Below, in pieces: positions 1-13,299 of a stretch of DNA of 64,000 nucleotides. The notes beneath the pieces were generated by a model, which was not told where the DNA came from, searched no databases, and saw nothing but the letters and a program-made list of their open reading frames with translations. How positions within the stretch are numbered: position 1 is the first letter of the stretch; every line of letters begins with the position of its first letter. A program made the translations under genes and the position numbers. This DNA comes from Prunella strophiata (Eukaryota > Chordata > Aves > Passeriformes > Prunellidae): contig JAZBQD010000013.1 of the NCBI GenBank assembly GCA_036583965.1, positions 3,078,144-3,142,143 on the forward strand, in the 5' to 3' direction.

Positions 1-1063
1 AGTGGTAATGTGCCTGAAAGGGTCTGAATCTTTATTACTTAAACCTTTAAAAGGGTAATTAATTTTTTAGAACTATTACTCCTGTGTTGGATAAATGCAG
101 CTTACCAATTCAGTCAAAAGTCAAAAATTGTGTTCTGACTGCAAACAAATAGACCTGACATGGTTTAGAAATGTTGAGGTTTAAAAACAAATGGACTTCT
201 GACTAATCTTTAATGTGGACAAGCTGCTTGCATTAGAAAAGAGTCATCATATGTGATTTGACAGATAAATGGAGGAGAGTTCATTCTCCCTGTAGAAGTT
301 GTAAATGGTTTCTTTAGACTTGATAATCTGATTTTCAGCATATGTGCAAGGTGGTGACTCCTTTTAAAAGCAGGGATTTCCCAAGTGAAAAACCTGCTGA
401 TGAAGCAGATGGGCAGGTGTTAAAACTTGTCATAAAAGTGAGTTTCTTTGTATTGGTGATATGTCTGTGACAAGTGTTATCATAGGTTTGTACATTTCTT
501 GCCTTAATTCTTCTAATATGTTAGTCAAACAATCAAAACCAAATGGAGCAATACTATTTTTTTCCTCTATTGTAAATAGTGTTGAGTGTTCCTTGTTTCA
601 GAAAAAAAAAAACAAAACAATTTCTCTGAGAGGAAGCTGTTCTTCCTTTTGTCTAAAAGAAAACATGCTGCCTGAAACTGTTGTCTATTGAGCCAGGCTT
701 TAACTGGGTACTGTCTTGCAGGATAGGAGAAGCTTTAGTTTGAGTTATATTTTTATAATACACTGGTTTTTAAATACTTGGGGTTCTTTTGACACTTCCA
801 CTTTAAAATGGTGTAGTTAATGGTCTTTGGGTGCTCTGACTGTGCTTTTTCAGTTACAGTTTTACTGTGAGTAAATATTTGGTGTCAGAGATGTATGCTG
901 GGTTATGTTAACAGTCTGCAGGAAAAAGCAGATCAAAGCTTTGAAACTCTGGGAGCAGCATCTAGTTGTCTGTAGCAGAAGAATCTTGCTTGCACAGTAA
1001 AGCTTCTCAGAGATGTTGCTGATCCTGCTTATGTTAAGATTTTTTCTTTTTTCCCTCCCTTAG
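1..1063 (+). other. EIF4ENIF1: EIF4ENIF1 intron (left edge of window)
   Basis: This stretch ends in a pyrimidine-rich tract and TAG directly before the first recognisable coding exon at 1064. The residues that precede that exon in human 4E-T (ending NLDKVPCLAS) are not encoded here, so I read it as intron. I see no other feature in it. Confidence 0.7.
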
Positions 1064-4000
1064 ATGATAGAGGATGTGCTGGGGGAAGGTTCAGTGTCTG
1101 CCAGCAGGTTCAGCAGGTGGTTTTCCAATCCCAGTCGTTCTGGAAGTCGGTCAAGCAGCTTGAGATCTACCCCTCATGAGGAACTGGAGAGGCTAGCAGG
1201 TAAGGCTGCAGGACAATGCAGGGTCAGGTAGCCTCTTCCACATTCTTTCTTACTCATTCAATAAGAAGATGGCAGATAAGGCTTTAGGACAGTGCATTCT
1301 CCCACAGTTTAAGCACTTGGCATTCTTTTGGAAGCTCTTAGAGTAAGCAGCTGTAAGTTCTTTTTTAATAAATGTTCTTGTCAGTGCTTCCTGATGACTT
1401 TCCAGCTGATCTTGGGCAAGGGGTGTGAGGCATAACTTTGCAGTGACCTGCTGAAGTTGGTTGCCAGTGTATGTTCGTCTTGAGCCATTGGGTTGGTAAA
1501 CTGATGTCGCAGTGCTCCTGGTTTTGCTGTTTCAGGTCTAGAGCAAGCCATTCTCTCCCCTGGCCAGAACTCTGGAAACTACTTTGCTCCCATTCCATTG
1601 GAAGACCACTCTGAAAACAAAGTGGACATCCTAGAAATGCTACAGAAAGCCAAAGTGGACTTAAAACCTCTTCTCTCAAGTCTTTCAGCCAACAAGGAAA
1701 AGCTTAGAGAGAGCAGTAAGTGCCTCTTCAGCTATTGTCAAGTTCTTGTGATGCAGTATCTCCCAGCAAGAGGCTTGGTGTTCTGGAAACCTCAACTGCC
1801 CAAATCCAGGAGTAGGCAGTGTTATAGATTTACTTACAGTACTGAAAACTCAGTATTCAGCAGCTCTCAATTGTGTCAATATCATCACTGACTCTTTTCA
1901 TCCTAATCACAGGATGACATCACTTTATCAGACTGCTTTAGTGGCCAGAAACATTTATAAGATGATGCAAGTCTTGATCTGAGTTTCCAGCTTTGTGTAT
2001 GGCATTTGCAGTTTTTTTGTACTGGTGACTGGTTATGTCAGCTCTGACATTGTGGCCTTTAAACTGTGGCTTTACCAAAAAACTGAGTGTCAGTCATCCT
2101 TGACAGTGTCTGTAATGGATCACATTGATCCATTAAGTGTCTCTATCTAAGAAGTTGCACAGTGGCTTGAGAATGGGGGTTTTTTTTTTTTTTTTTTTTT
2201 CAGGGGTGCCTCCAGCATAGGGATTTGCATGTCTGGGCCCATAGCATGCATGGAGTGTACAAAGTGCATGTGTTCTGTGAAATCTTGAGGTCTAATTCCA
2301 AATTGGTTTCTCTTTGGCAAGCAGCATGTATTGCCATGTAAACTGGACTGAAGAAAAAAGTGATGCCCCTCTGATTAGTGTGAAGCAGCTAAGAAGGAAA
2401 GCATCTAAGCACTGCAAATATTCTTAAGCATCCAGTCTGGGAGTAGGGAGTGTTGGCTAACATGTGGAGAACTTCCTTAATTTCACTTTAAAAAGACTTG
2501 TAGTTCTATTTCTGTTCTGCTTAGTCTGACTGTCCTACTAAAAACTTTTTCAACTTTGATCCTCACAAACCAAGGATGAAGGAACAAAATCTGTGGGGAA
2601 GCTTCCATTCACTCAGAAGTACCTGATGTGGGGCTCTGCATTCCCACAAAATGCTGTACAACTCTTCAAGTGTTGTGGAGTTTTCAGATCAATTTCTCTC
2701 CAACATCATATTTACTCATGTTTGTGCTGCATGTCTGCATCATTGTTTCTTTTCTCCACCTCCTTGCCCAAATTTCCAGTAAATCTTATTTCTTTGGTCC
2801 AATATCTGCAACCCATGGCATGCTTCTGTCTCTTCCTTTTCTTTTAAGGTGTCATACCTTGTGATGTGTGTTAGCTGGTCCATAAAGCATGTTTCAGCCT
2901 TGGTGTCAGGCACCAGTAGGTGTTTATGTTTGTGTATATTATGCATATACAGAAAAAAGTACTGCTAAGAGCACTGTACCTTGTGCTGGTTATGCCAGTG
3001 AAATCTTTCTATAAGAGGCTTTAATTTCTGAGCAAAAAAGTATACTTCAGACTTTATACACACTGAGCTTAAGTGTGTAACTGAGTCTCTAGCTAGATTT
3101 TCCAGGTATTCTTTCTGCTTATGATACCTTCAGAAATTTGACATGGTTTTCACTGTGGCTGTAAAACCATCTGGTCTTCTGGAGTATAAGATAAATGAAA
3201 CTTTCCTAATTGAGAAAAGAAACCAACTCAATTGTCACATGAATATTCTCTGTTAAATGCAGGCAGAGTTGTAAAACGTAGCAACAACATTTCTTGCAGG
3301 ATAAATGAAAGAGAGTGAGAATTTAGTAGCTGAAGCCTAAACAGGTTCTTGTGGAGTCTTATGTGGCAGTAGTTGTGCATGTCAGTTCTCTGAATTTGGA
3401 TATATTAGAATGTCAGTCTCAACCCAGATCAGTCATGGTTTGACAGCTAGTATCAGTATCAAAAAATAAGTTTTTGGCTGTTCCTAGTTTTCAAACAACT
3501 TCTATTCAACACCTGCACAAGAGTTATTAGTTCACTTGAGAACAGAACTATGATTTACCAGTATTTCTCCTGTATTTCTCAGCACATTCAGGAGTTGTAC
3601 TTTCAGTGGAGGAAGTTGAAGCTGGGCTAAAGGGTCTGAAAGTGGATCAGGAGGGGAAAATTGCCACTCCCTTTATGGCTGAGCAAATGGAAGAAGCCCT
3701 GAATGTCAGTGGCTCCAGACAGATGAAGAAGGATGGGGATATGACTGCGTTTAACAAACTCGTCAGCAGCATGAAGGCAAGCGGGACTCTGCCTTCCCAG
3801 CCCAAAGTCAATGTAAGTGCAGCCAGGGGCTCTGCTGCTCTGGGATTACAGGGGGTAGCAGCCAACCCTTACCTGAAGCCCAGATGTTTTTAGTGACCTT
3901 TGAGTAGAGGTATGTCAGTGAACAATCTATTATTTTGCACTTGACTTTTAATAGCACTTGTACTGAGAGGTAACTGAAGTGAATACTTGTTAGCTGGAAG

Positions 4001-7000
4001 ATTAATATTAAGCAACAGATGATAGTAAGGTTTAGACTGCAAGGGATTGTAGGATGAAATTTCATCCTGCTACTAACTGCCTAAGCAGTATGCTTGACCC
4101 AGAAGCTGTCAGTAAATATTTCTGGCACCAGAAGATACTTCTAACAACTCAGTAGGTCTAAAGCATGTGGTTTTCCTGCCAAACTATGTCCAAGGAGTTT
4201 TAGAATCATCCCACTTCACTAAAAGATAGTGAAGGATGTAAATTTGCCCTGTGAAGAGTTTGCAGATTGATCTCAGACTTAAACCAATACTTTTGCTTCT
4301 GGGTGTCTTTTTATATTAATGTGAAATTTTGATGCACAGAAGAGTATATTAAATAATTTCTTTAACATACAAACACTTTTTAGTTTGTACATACGTTCAG
4401 TTAACCATTGGCTCAATAGTCCATCTCTGGTTTACACAGTTACATAAATTCATATATTTGACCCAAACTTGAATGAGGCACAGTGAAATACCTGTATGCA
4501 ATCTAGTACAAGCTGTTTTCTTAGGGGAAACCTGTGAGCCAGCTCAGCCCTTAACTTTGCTGCAATTTTATTTGGCTGTTGCATAAACTATTGTTCTAAC
4601 GCAAAAGATGAAATTATTTCTGTCACTGAAACAAATGTAGATAGTCATGTTAATGAGCTTGGTTGTATTTATGTCTCATTTACAGTGTTTTCATTTTCTT
4701 AGCAGAGCCTTGAAAGCCACTTAATGTCACCTCCAGAGATGTCAGGCCAGCCTCTGTCAAAGAATATTCTGCAGGTATTCTTACTGAGGGGAGGGAAGTA
4801 CTTAAAAGCATGTTCCCCAATGGGAACACAAAAATTATTTGAAAATAAGGCATTTAAGGCAATTATGGGATCAACAGTCAGACAAGATACTATAAAGAAA
4901 GAGCCAGGGACCTGATCAGTTTACCTAAAAATTTGTCTTGTCATGTTATTTCCTGTAATTACAGCTTGAAAAGCTTGCTGAGTGCCTAGTTCTGGGCAAA
5001 CCAGGATTGGTGTATCTGGTTGCACAAGTCCCCCTTGTGTCTTAGCTGCTATAAATAGGACAGTCTGTAGTGCAGTAAAATGAGCTAGTTGGTGTAAATT
5101 TGCCATATTTTGAATGTTCTTTCTTTAATTATTCTTAGGAACTTCTTGGTCCACCCATTACCAGACCTGCTTCATCGAATGTCCTGAGTGGCCTGATGGG
5201 AGGTCTGGAGCCTGCAGCCTCTCTGCTGACACAGAGAGCCCCCTCCCCCCCCATCCCCCCCGTGTTCCCAGCACGAGCTGCCTCTGCAGATTACCTGCGC
5301 CACAGAATATCTTCACCCATTGGTGAGCCTGCCTGCACACTGGGGTTTTATTACCTGAGGGGTTTTTAAGACTGCTTCAGAGAACTATAAAAACTTCCTG
5401 GCACTTGGTGGGCAGCTAGGGCAGTGTCTGCCTTTTGAGTGCTAAGTGCCCTTTCACTTACTAGTCTCTAATGTTAAATTCATCACCCAGACCTCACAGT
5501 GAGCTCTGGTGAGGAATAATGTGCTCAGCTACTGTGTAAGAATAACTTCCAAGGACTGCTTGGCCATTTGTACTACAAAACACTACCAGGAGCCTCTGTT
5601 GTGGCTCTCCAGCTCTGTGACAAGGAAGAGATGTAGCTCTATGTAAATTTAAGGGGTGAGCTGAGAATCTTCACAAGGAATCCTTAATTCATGTAGCATT
5701 ATTTTACTTTGGGATATGTATTCTATGTATTGAAATAAACTGTTAATACTTTTAAAAACAACTGTTTTATATTCTTTAGGTTTTGGACAAGGTTCTCAGC
5801 AATTGCTTGGTGATCCATTTCCAGGTGTGAGGAAGCCCATGAGCCCAGTTGCTGCACAGGTTAGATGATGTGCCTTTTGTTTAATATATTTGCATCTCTG
5901 TGTTCTGTGGTCTAGAGCTAACTTGTGGAAACTCTTAGCTGTTGCACCCAGACGTTTGTGCTTTGTTAAGTTTACTCTGAGTGGGAGGATGCAAAGTCTA
6001 ATTTAATAGAGTCTCAAAACCTCATTGCAATTTGGCCCATCTTAGAGTACCTGAAGTAGAAAATGTTTTGAAACTTCTATTGCCTGTTAATAAAAGAGAC
6101 TGTTGGTGGGCAGATGTTGGTGAAGACATTAGTAGCTATAGCAGTCAATCTTCAGTATCTTAAAAAACCCTAGCCAAGTACAGGCTTTGACTTGTGTGGT
6201 TTTTATCCAACTCTACCTCAGCTGAGTCCCCTGGAGATCCAGCAAGCTGCATTAGAGGGACTGGCCCTCCCACATGACTTGGCCATACATGCAGCAAATT
6301 TCTATCAGCATGGCTTTGGTAAACCACAAATGGACAAAAGCAGAGATGGCTACAGAAACAGGTGAGCGCCTGACTGTGAAATTTAAGGGGTGTTCTGTTA
6401 ACTGATTTTTAATGTGAGTATTGTCTTTCACTAGATATTAGCAGTAGTCACCAGGATTGCACTGGTTCTTGGCAATGCTTCCTTTGATTCTGTGCCAGGA
6501 GCAGAACTTCTTCTGACTCCCTGTCCCTTTCACAGGCAGCAGAGAATGACTAAATCCCCTGCACCAGGACACAGAGGGAATGCATCTTCTCCAGCCCCTG
6601 CAGCATCCATTACGAGCATGGTCAGTACCTGATGTTCACTGGTTGTTGGGAGAAATGTCAAAGTGTCTGCAGTAACCAGTTTTAGAGCAGTGGTAATCAA
6701 TGGGAGAAAGGGAGGCCTTTGAGTTAATGTTGTATCTGTGGCCATGTGATACAGGAATGAGTTTTCCTTCATGCTTAACTGAATGTCTTCACTTTGGAAA
6801 AGGGCCTTTTCTGACCACTGTCTTACCTAAAACTGAAGAAATACCATTAGTGTTACCTTGACCTCATTTTCTGAAACCAAATGAAAACTTAAGGCATCAT
6901 ATTTTGGTGCTTAAATTTTAAGAAGACAAGTGCTGAAAACCATGAGATGCTTCAGAGAGCACTGGTGTTAGGGTATGAAGTGTTTGACCTAAGTGTCTGT

Positions 7001-10000
7001 GGGTTTAAATAATGCCTAGGAGCTTCAGGGTCACTTTGAAAATGAGCAAAATCTCAAAGCCAAGTTGTTGCCTCTCTGCCTTCAATATTGTGTAGAATGC
7101 AGTTTTGATCTAAATTTTCCAATTAATCAGTCAAGTACTTGCAGCTCAGGAATGACACAGACTATGACCTGCCAAATGAAACAAGCAATACAGGTTTGTA
7201 TTCCAAATTAGTGACTTCCACAGGTGCTGTGGAACTCTGAATGGGGGAAAACCCAGCTGAGGCAATAGTTCTCTGCAGAGCATCAGCCCTGAGTTAATGC
7301 AGATGAAGCAGCTCTGTAGGAATTCCTATGGAGCTGCTCTTCTGAACCAACAGCAAAGAGAAAACAGCTGTAACTTACACTGCAGCTCAGCTGTTTTGTT
7401 TCAAGCCTGTTAAGGTACACTTAACTGAGAACAGCTGCAGATTTTTATATTGAACTTGCTAAAAAGCTAAAGAGAAATGCTTAAACTATAGAATAAAGCT
7501 ATGAAATGAGGTGAAGTAAAATCATGGGCACACAGCTGATTCAAAAGAGCTTTAAATGGAAAGGATGTGCTAGAATTGGTGTCCTCCCACAGCTGAGGTA
7601 TTGTGGCCTGGATAGTGAGCACTGGGTGAGGCACTGCTTCTTTGTGTTCTCTGCAGCTGTCTCCTTCCTTCACACCTACCTCGGTGATTCGCAAGATGTA
7701 CGAGAGCAAAGAGAAGAGCAAAGAGGATCCAGTTTCTGGGAAAATGAAAATCAGTGATGTTAAAGATGAAAATCAGAGACCAAATGAAGGTATTGTAATG
7801 GCTTTAAAATACCACAGACAAAAGGGATTTGGAACAGACTCAGATTGTCTCAGCACATAATACACCCAGGCTACCTTTAGGCATTCCTGATCCATGGAGA
7901 TGAGGAGGGTGTAGAAGTGAGGGAGCCTTTGGGAGGAGGGGCCAGAGCTATGGAGGGGATACACTTCCAAGTGCACTCTTCCAGTAGTGCTGGGGCTTAA
8001 TCTCTATTTCCTATCATTTTCTGGGCAACACTAAGAGGGCTGAACCCTAATTGTTTGCAACTCTTCCTGATGAACAAGCACAGTGACAATAAATGCTTCC
8101 ATAGCTCTCTACACCAGTAATTGAAAACTTAGTTGTCTCGAGACAACTGAACAGTCAAAGCTGAGACCAATTAAGCTCTTAAGTGTAGCAGATCAGGGAA
8201 GCATTTTGTCACCCAAACTGATGTAAGAGGCTGTTAAAAGGAAATGCTCAACACCAGTTGCCTGACCCAGTCAGACTGACGTGGCCAATGGCTGTGGCAT
8301 TGTGCTTCAGTGCTGGTAGCTGCAGAGGCAGCTTGCAGTTTGTGGTAGCAGTCCAACTGAAATACCTCCAGGGTACTTCAGGCCTTGTCTAACTCATTTG
8401 GATGGTCTGTGGAAGTAGCTTCTGGAGGTGTTTTAGTGTTCCAAATCTTGCTAAGCAGATGGCAGATGTTAACCCCCAAACACAGCTAAACTGAAAAACC
8501 ACCTTTGGCCAGACTTCTGGCACAACTCCAACTCACAAGTCTTGTCTAGGGAGGATCTCTTCGTACCTCCTGTCACCTTTGGCATCTGACTCATCCATGC
8601 TGCCAGTTCAAAATTCCTGAGAAGGGAAAATAAGTATTAAAAGTGGAGTTACTGCTGATTCTAAACTAATTTAAGTTTCCTGTACAGGGATTTCTGTGGA
8701 ACATATTCCTTCTCATTACTCTTTTAAAATAATTTGGCCAGAAGCATCCAGAAAAAAGATGCTTCCTATTAAAGATATATGACTACAGTTCAGCTAGTTC
8801 TGGAACCTAACTATCAAATCCAATCATTAAGCTTTAATTTTCATTAGGTGCAATATCTAGCTGTGGACTGTAATAGCTGTATTCAATTCTAGCTACAGAT
8901 AACCTACTGTCTAGTTCTGTGGAGAATGCAGATCAAGGAACTTTGCCCACCTTAGGTACCAAACTACCTGCACTGCAACGCTCTGCATGTTCCACACCTC
9001 TTACCCAAGCAAATCGTTGCACCAAAGAGCAAGACTACAGGCCCAAATCAGCTGGTAGGAAGACTCCTACAATGGCCTCCCCAGTACCAGGAGGCCCTTT
9101 CCTTCGTCCTGTTCATCAAGTACCCCTTGTTCCCCATGTACCACTTGTACGACCTGCTCATCAACTGCACCCAGGACTGGTCCAGAGAATGATGGCACAG
9201 GGGGTCCATCCACAGCATCTTCCTCTGCTGCAAGCAGGTAATCCTTACTTTTTTTCCTGTTCATGCATGTTCTCTTTGAGACTGTGTTAGGAGCAGCACA
9301 AACTGATACTACTGGTAGTCTTTATTATATCAGAACTTACCTTTAAAATCAGACAATAAATTTCAACCCATCTAAATACATATGTTTTGTTTTGCATTAA
9401 GTTCCTTATGCTTATCAGGTAAGAAGTTTTCTTGCTCATGTTCAACAGGTATGCTTCCTCCTGGAGTGGACCTGTCTCACTTGCAGGGAATATCTGCTCC
9501 CATCCTTGGCCAGCCCTTTTATCCACTACCAACAGCAAGCCATCACATCTTAAATCCACGCTCGGGGACGCCTTTGCAGCTCGCCATGATGCAGCAGCAG
9601 CTACAGCGATCAGGTAGGCTAGGACAGACAGCAGGAGTGTGAGTTCTAGAAGGCTGCTTTTGGGGTGTTGAGTGCACTGTGCTAGCAGGAAGCTACTTTA
9701 ATTCAGTCATTCATGATCACTAACCTTGTGTGGGTCTCAAGTGGTTTGGGCCAGTGCAAGCTGTTATGCCAGAATAAAGTCCAAGTGAAGTGTTTGGTTT
9801 CAGAACATGTGTTGCTACTGACAGATCTGACTCTTGCAGCATGTGTGCAGGCTTGCAGCCTTCTTGGGCCACGGGCCACCCACCTTCTCCAGGGAAATGC
9901 TATTTGATCCTGGTCTTCCCTTCAAACCCGTCCGTGTCCGGAACTGGCAGTGTCAGGCCATTTATGGGAGTACTAATGAAAATAAACACGTGGTACCTGG

Positions 10001-10350
10001 ACTTCCTGGGGCTCATAGAATGAATAAAAGGCACATTCAGCTCACATGCCTTATCAGGTGATAGCTCGAGGGCAAATCTGTGCTGGGTATTACTCCACCT
10101 CTAATAGCTTTACATTTCACAGGCTCTGGAGCACAGGGATCACCTGCTGGTGCACAAACAACCCCTCAAAATGTGCTGCCATCGGACTGGATTATCTCAC
10201 GGGCACACACAGCTTGACCATCGCCCCAGCCAGAGAAGTGGCTCTCCCATTGGCCTTGCAAAATGGTTTGGTTCAGATGTCTTGCAGCAGCCTCTTCCAT
10301 CCATGCCATCCAAAGTCATCAGTGTAGATGAACTGGAATACCGGCAGTGA
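1064..10350 (+). CDS. EIF4ENIF1: EIF4ENIF1 (4E-T), 3' two-thirds of the gene, 12 coding exons
   Basis: Encodes the eIF4E nuclear import factor 4E-T, a P-body protein that links eIF4E to CCR4-NOT, DDX6, PATL1 and LSM14 in translational repression. Exons: 1064-1199, 1536-1715, 3583-3812, 4703-4774 (alternative start 4706), 5139-5322, 5780-5859, 6222-6361, 6536-6620, 7657-7789, 8893-9237, 9449-9613, 10123-10350. All have GT-AG junctions and compatible phases. The translation starts MIEDVLGEGSVSASRFSRWF and follows human 4E-T nearly residue by residue to the C-terminal VISVDELEYRQ. About 659 residues are covered, as expected for this part of the 985-residue human protein. The N-terminal eIF4E-binding motif and nuclear import signal lie outside the window. 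The exon lengths sum to 1978 nt, two short of a whole number of codons, because of a frameshift in the last exon. The gene converges on DRG1. Confidence 0.96.
10123..10350 (+). other. EIF4ENIF1: EIF4ENIF1 terminal coding exon with apparent 2-bp deletion
   Basis: Entering in the phase set by the previous exon, the exon reads GSGAQGSPAGAQTTPQNV and then leaves the conserved frame near 10182-10186. It reaches TGA at 10215-10217. From about 10184 another frame (+1) resumes the conserved tail (RTGLSHGHTQLDHRPSQRS, then GLAKWFGSDVLQQPLP) and ends at TGA 10348-10350. Homology fits the loss of two bases, most simply one CG of a CGCG. As sequenced, about 55 conserved C-terminal residues are replaced by about ten unrelated ones. 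In the family this tail contacts the LSm domain of LSM14. A sequencing or assembly error is the most likely cause; a real allele is possible. Confidence 0.85.
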
Positions 10351-12010
10351 ACAGTGACCACTGGGTGGAACACTTGCAATTCTTTAGACTGGATGAGAAT
10401 GTCCATAGTCAGGACTTCACCTCCTGTTTGGTTTTTTGGGGCTTTTATTTTTAGCACTCCTGTGCAGAATTTCCTTTTGAGAGACTAAAGCACATGGCAC
10501 CTGTCCTGGTCTCATGTCTGCATCAAGACTAAAGGATCCATTATGGCTTGGATAGTGAAGCCTGAAGAAATTTAGATGCACGACAAAGCCAGTTTAATCC
10601 TGGAAGTGTCTATTTTTTTTTTTTTTTGTTTGTTTGTTTGTTTTTGTAAGATATGTGAATGAAGTGCTGATATTCTCTAGTGTAGAGGTAGCAGCTATGG
10701 ATTCCTTCTGCAGAAAACTACATGTATAGACCCTTCTGTACAGACTTGTGTATAAACAATCTTTTGTACATACACACCTAGAATAGCCTTTTTGAATCTA
10801 TACAGCTGTACATAAGAGTAGCTGATAACAGTTGAGCTTTAGTTGTGCCTATGGTTTGGACCTTTCTCCATTGTACGTGTGGGACTTTCTTTAAGATTAA
10901 AGTTGCATATCCTAAGTGTGAGTGAACAGGATGAAGTTGCTTTGCCTTTTCTTGCTGCTCATCTCCTCTAGGTCTCCCTCTCACATGTTTCTGTCACGTA
11001 CTGTGCACTCAGTGTAGCTAAAGTGTCAAAGTAAAAGCCCACATCTTGCTGTCTATGTAACAAAGGTCTGATTCCTTGTGACTCTTGCCACCAAATGAGA
11101 GAATTGTTTAGTCTTCAAAAGCCTTGAGGATGGGACCTGGTGCAGTCATGATAAAGCCAGATCTTCAGTCTGTAGGTACCTACTGGTTGTTGCTCTTTCA
11201 AGAGGGCTGGTGCTGGTCCTTATTTAGCTGCAGTATTTTCCTTGTTTTAATCTTTCAAGCCAGTTACTAAAGGTCATCAAAATGGAGCCTTGGAATCCTC
11301 ACCCTTCAACTCCTCAGTCACAGCTGTGGATATTCTGTACTGCCTTCAGTGCTGTTCATAGAAGGGAGTCCCAAGAACTGTCCTCAATCTAGTGTGCATC
11401 TGGTGATGCCATTACTGTGAAACTTGCCTTTGGAGTCTTGTTCTGTGGCTTGAAAGGGGGAGGATGGGGTAGTTTTGTGATCTTACTGTGTATATTTGGT
11501 TTTAAAATACTATGTTCCTTTTAAGCCTGTTTCACTTCCCTGAACAGTTAAATGTTCTCTTCCATCCTTGTGCATGGTTCCTCACTTCACTTCCTCACTT
11601 GTGTTGAGTCTAGTACTGCTGTCATGTCCTACCTAGCTTAGGCCATTGTGCTCTTTTAAGAGGTGAAAGTAAAACCAGAACTCTCACAGACTTGCTCTTT
11701 CTTAGGTCTCACTGAAAGCAAAACCAGCAGCAGGAAAAAAAAAATCACTTGTCTGTATTTTATAACCCTTGCCAGTGTGCTGTGGTGGGTTTGTTTCAGT
11801 TCAGCAGAGACAGTGTTGTATGGAAATAGCAAGCTGCAATCTCCAACGTGGAAGCTGTTGGAGGTCACCCATTCTTCTAGTGGTTGTTCCCAAAACAATC
11901 CCTGTAAAACATGCAATCACCAGCTTGTCCTTGTAAGATTGTTTTCATACTTTTTTAACTTGACACTTTCCCAGTAACATTCTGTAAATAAAGTTGATTC
12001 TACCAGCTCT
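10351..12010 (+). other. EIF4ENIF1: EIF4ENIF1 3' UTR
   Basis: This non-coding stretch follows the conserved stop and runs to an AATAAA at 11987-11992. It holds a T-tract with a short TTTG repeat at about 10613-10645. It also holds three perfect Pumilio-type TGTANATA octamers at 10765-10772, 10807-10814 and 11983-11990. The cleavage position is inferred, not seen. A second AATAAA about 560 bp further on (near 12560) could serve a longer form. Confidence 0.75.
11987..11992 (+). terminator. EIF4ENIF1: EIF4ENIF1 polyadenylation signal AATAAA
   Basis: A canonical AATAAA on the coding strand about 1.64 kb after the stop, followed within 30 bases by T/GT-containing sequence. It overlaps a TGTAAATA Pumilio-type octamer by four bases. 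Confidence 0.7.
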
Positions 12011-13299
12011 CTGTATCAATTGCTCTTGTACTAAATTATGTCAGAATATTGATTAATTTTTAGCACTGTTCTTGTGGGTAAGATGGAAACAGGGTTTGAG
12101 TTGAGATGCAGAAAACTTCAATTAGTCCAGGGGTGGGGAGGATCAGTCTGCTTTGATAAGTGACTGGCCTCAGTGATGAAATTGCTGCATTTAAATGTCA
12201 TGGCTAAGTGTGAGGAATGAGGCTCAGTGTATTAGAAGTTGTAAAACTAACCAGCTCTAAACAAAGTGTGAATGTGAGGAAACTGCAGTGAAACCCAGTC
12301 TGAGCAACAGCCTCATCTTCTGCTCCCTTCCACTCAGGCTCATAAACCAAGCACCCCTGCAGCAGTTCCCCTCACTTCAGCAGGGATCTAAAACAGCACA
12401 GGTGGAAATGCTTGGAGTAGAATCAAGGCTTGGATGTTTCCTTACCAGGCTGAATAGCAGCCACTGTTCCAAAGATTTAGTGCTTGAGTGGGTGTCTCTA
12501 ACCACTTTGTCTTCTTGAATGTGTAATAACATGAGGGGGAGTGTTTTTTATGCATCTAAATAAACACCCCTATAATTAAACACCCCTACTTCCTTTTTGT
12601 AGGAGAGGAATGCTAGAGGCTGATGCATTTGATAAGCAGTCTTGATACGAGCTAAAAGCTTCTTTATCTCTATTAAGCAACAGAACCACTCCAAGAGCAA
12701 TGTGCTTCTCTTGAGCACCCTTTATCTAGGCAGGAAATTCTTGTAAGAAAACTTAGAAGCCTTCAGTGATACAGACACAAGCAGCTAGCTCACTTCCAGT
12801 AGTCTAAACAACTGAAAAAGCAACTGCTGCTGAGCAGAACTGACCAGCTTTTCCACAACTGCAGGACTATTAATAGCCTTGAAGTATTCCAACAGGAACA
12901 CTTTCAGATAAAGGCAGCTGGAACTCTGTCCTCTAGCATTGTTCCATAAGATATGATTCTCTAGCCTCTGCTTTTCATGTTTTGTTCTTAGAACAAAATA
13001 ATTCCTCATGTGTGAACTTTTTTCTAATTTGGAAAGATAAGTAGATGCAGCAGAACCTTATCCCTGCAATCAAAGCTTCTTGTAAGATTTTGCCCTTGTG
13101 AAAGTCATTCAACCAGAGTTTTTCATCTGTGAGTTCTGCTGGAACAAGCCCCTGCAGTGTAAGTTGGCCAGAAACATCACTTGTACCATGCAGCAAGCTG
13201 CTGTAATAAAAGGCCATTTCTAAATCAAAACTGGGGGTGGGTGTTAATTACAATTAATGACAAAATTTCAGGCACAGCAACAAACCATGTAAGAATAAC
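12011..13299. other. Intergenic spacer between convergent EIF4ENIF1 and DRG1
   Basis: About 1.3 kb lie between the two 3' ends. I see no gene-like reading frame or recognisable repeat. A plus-strand AATAAA near 12560 could be a distal EIF4ENIF1 signal. No canonical minus-strand poly(A) signal (AATAAA or ATTAAA) was seen here, which matters for where DRG1 ends. Confidence 0.6.
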
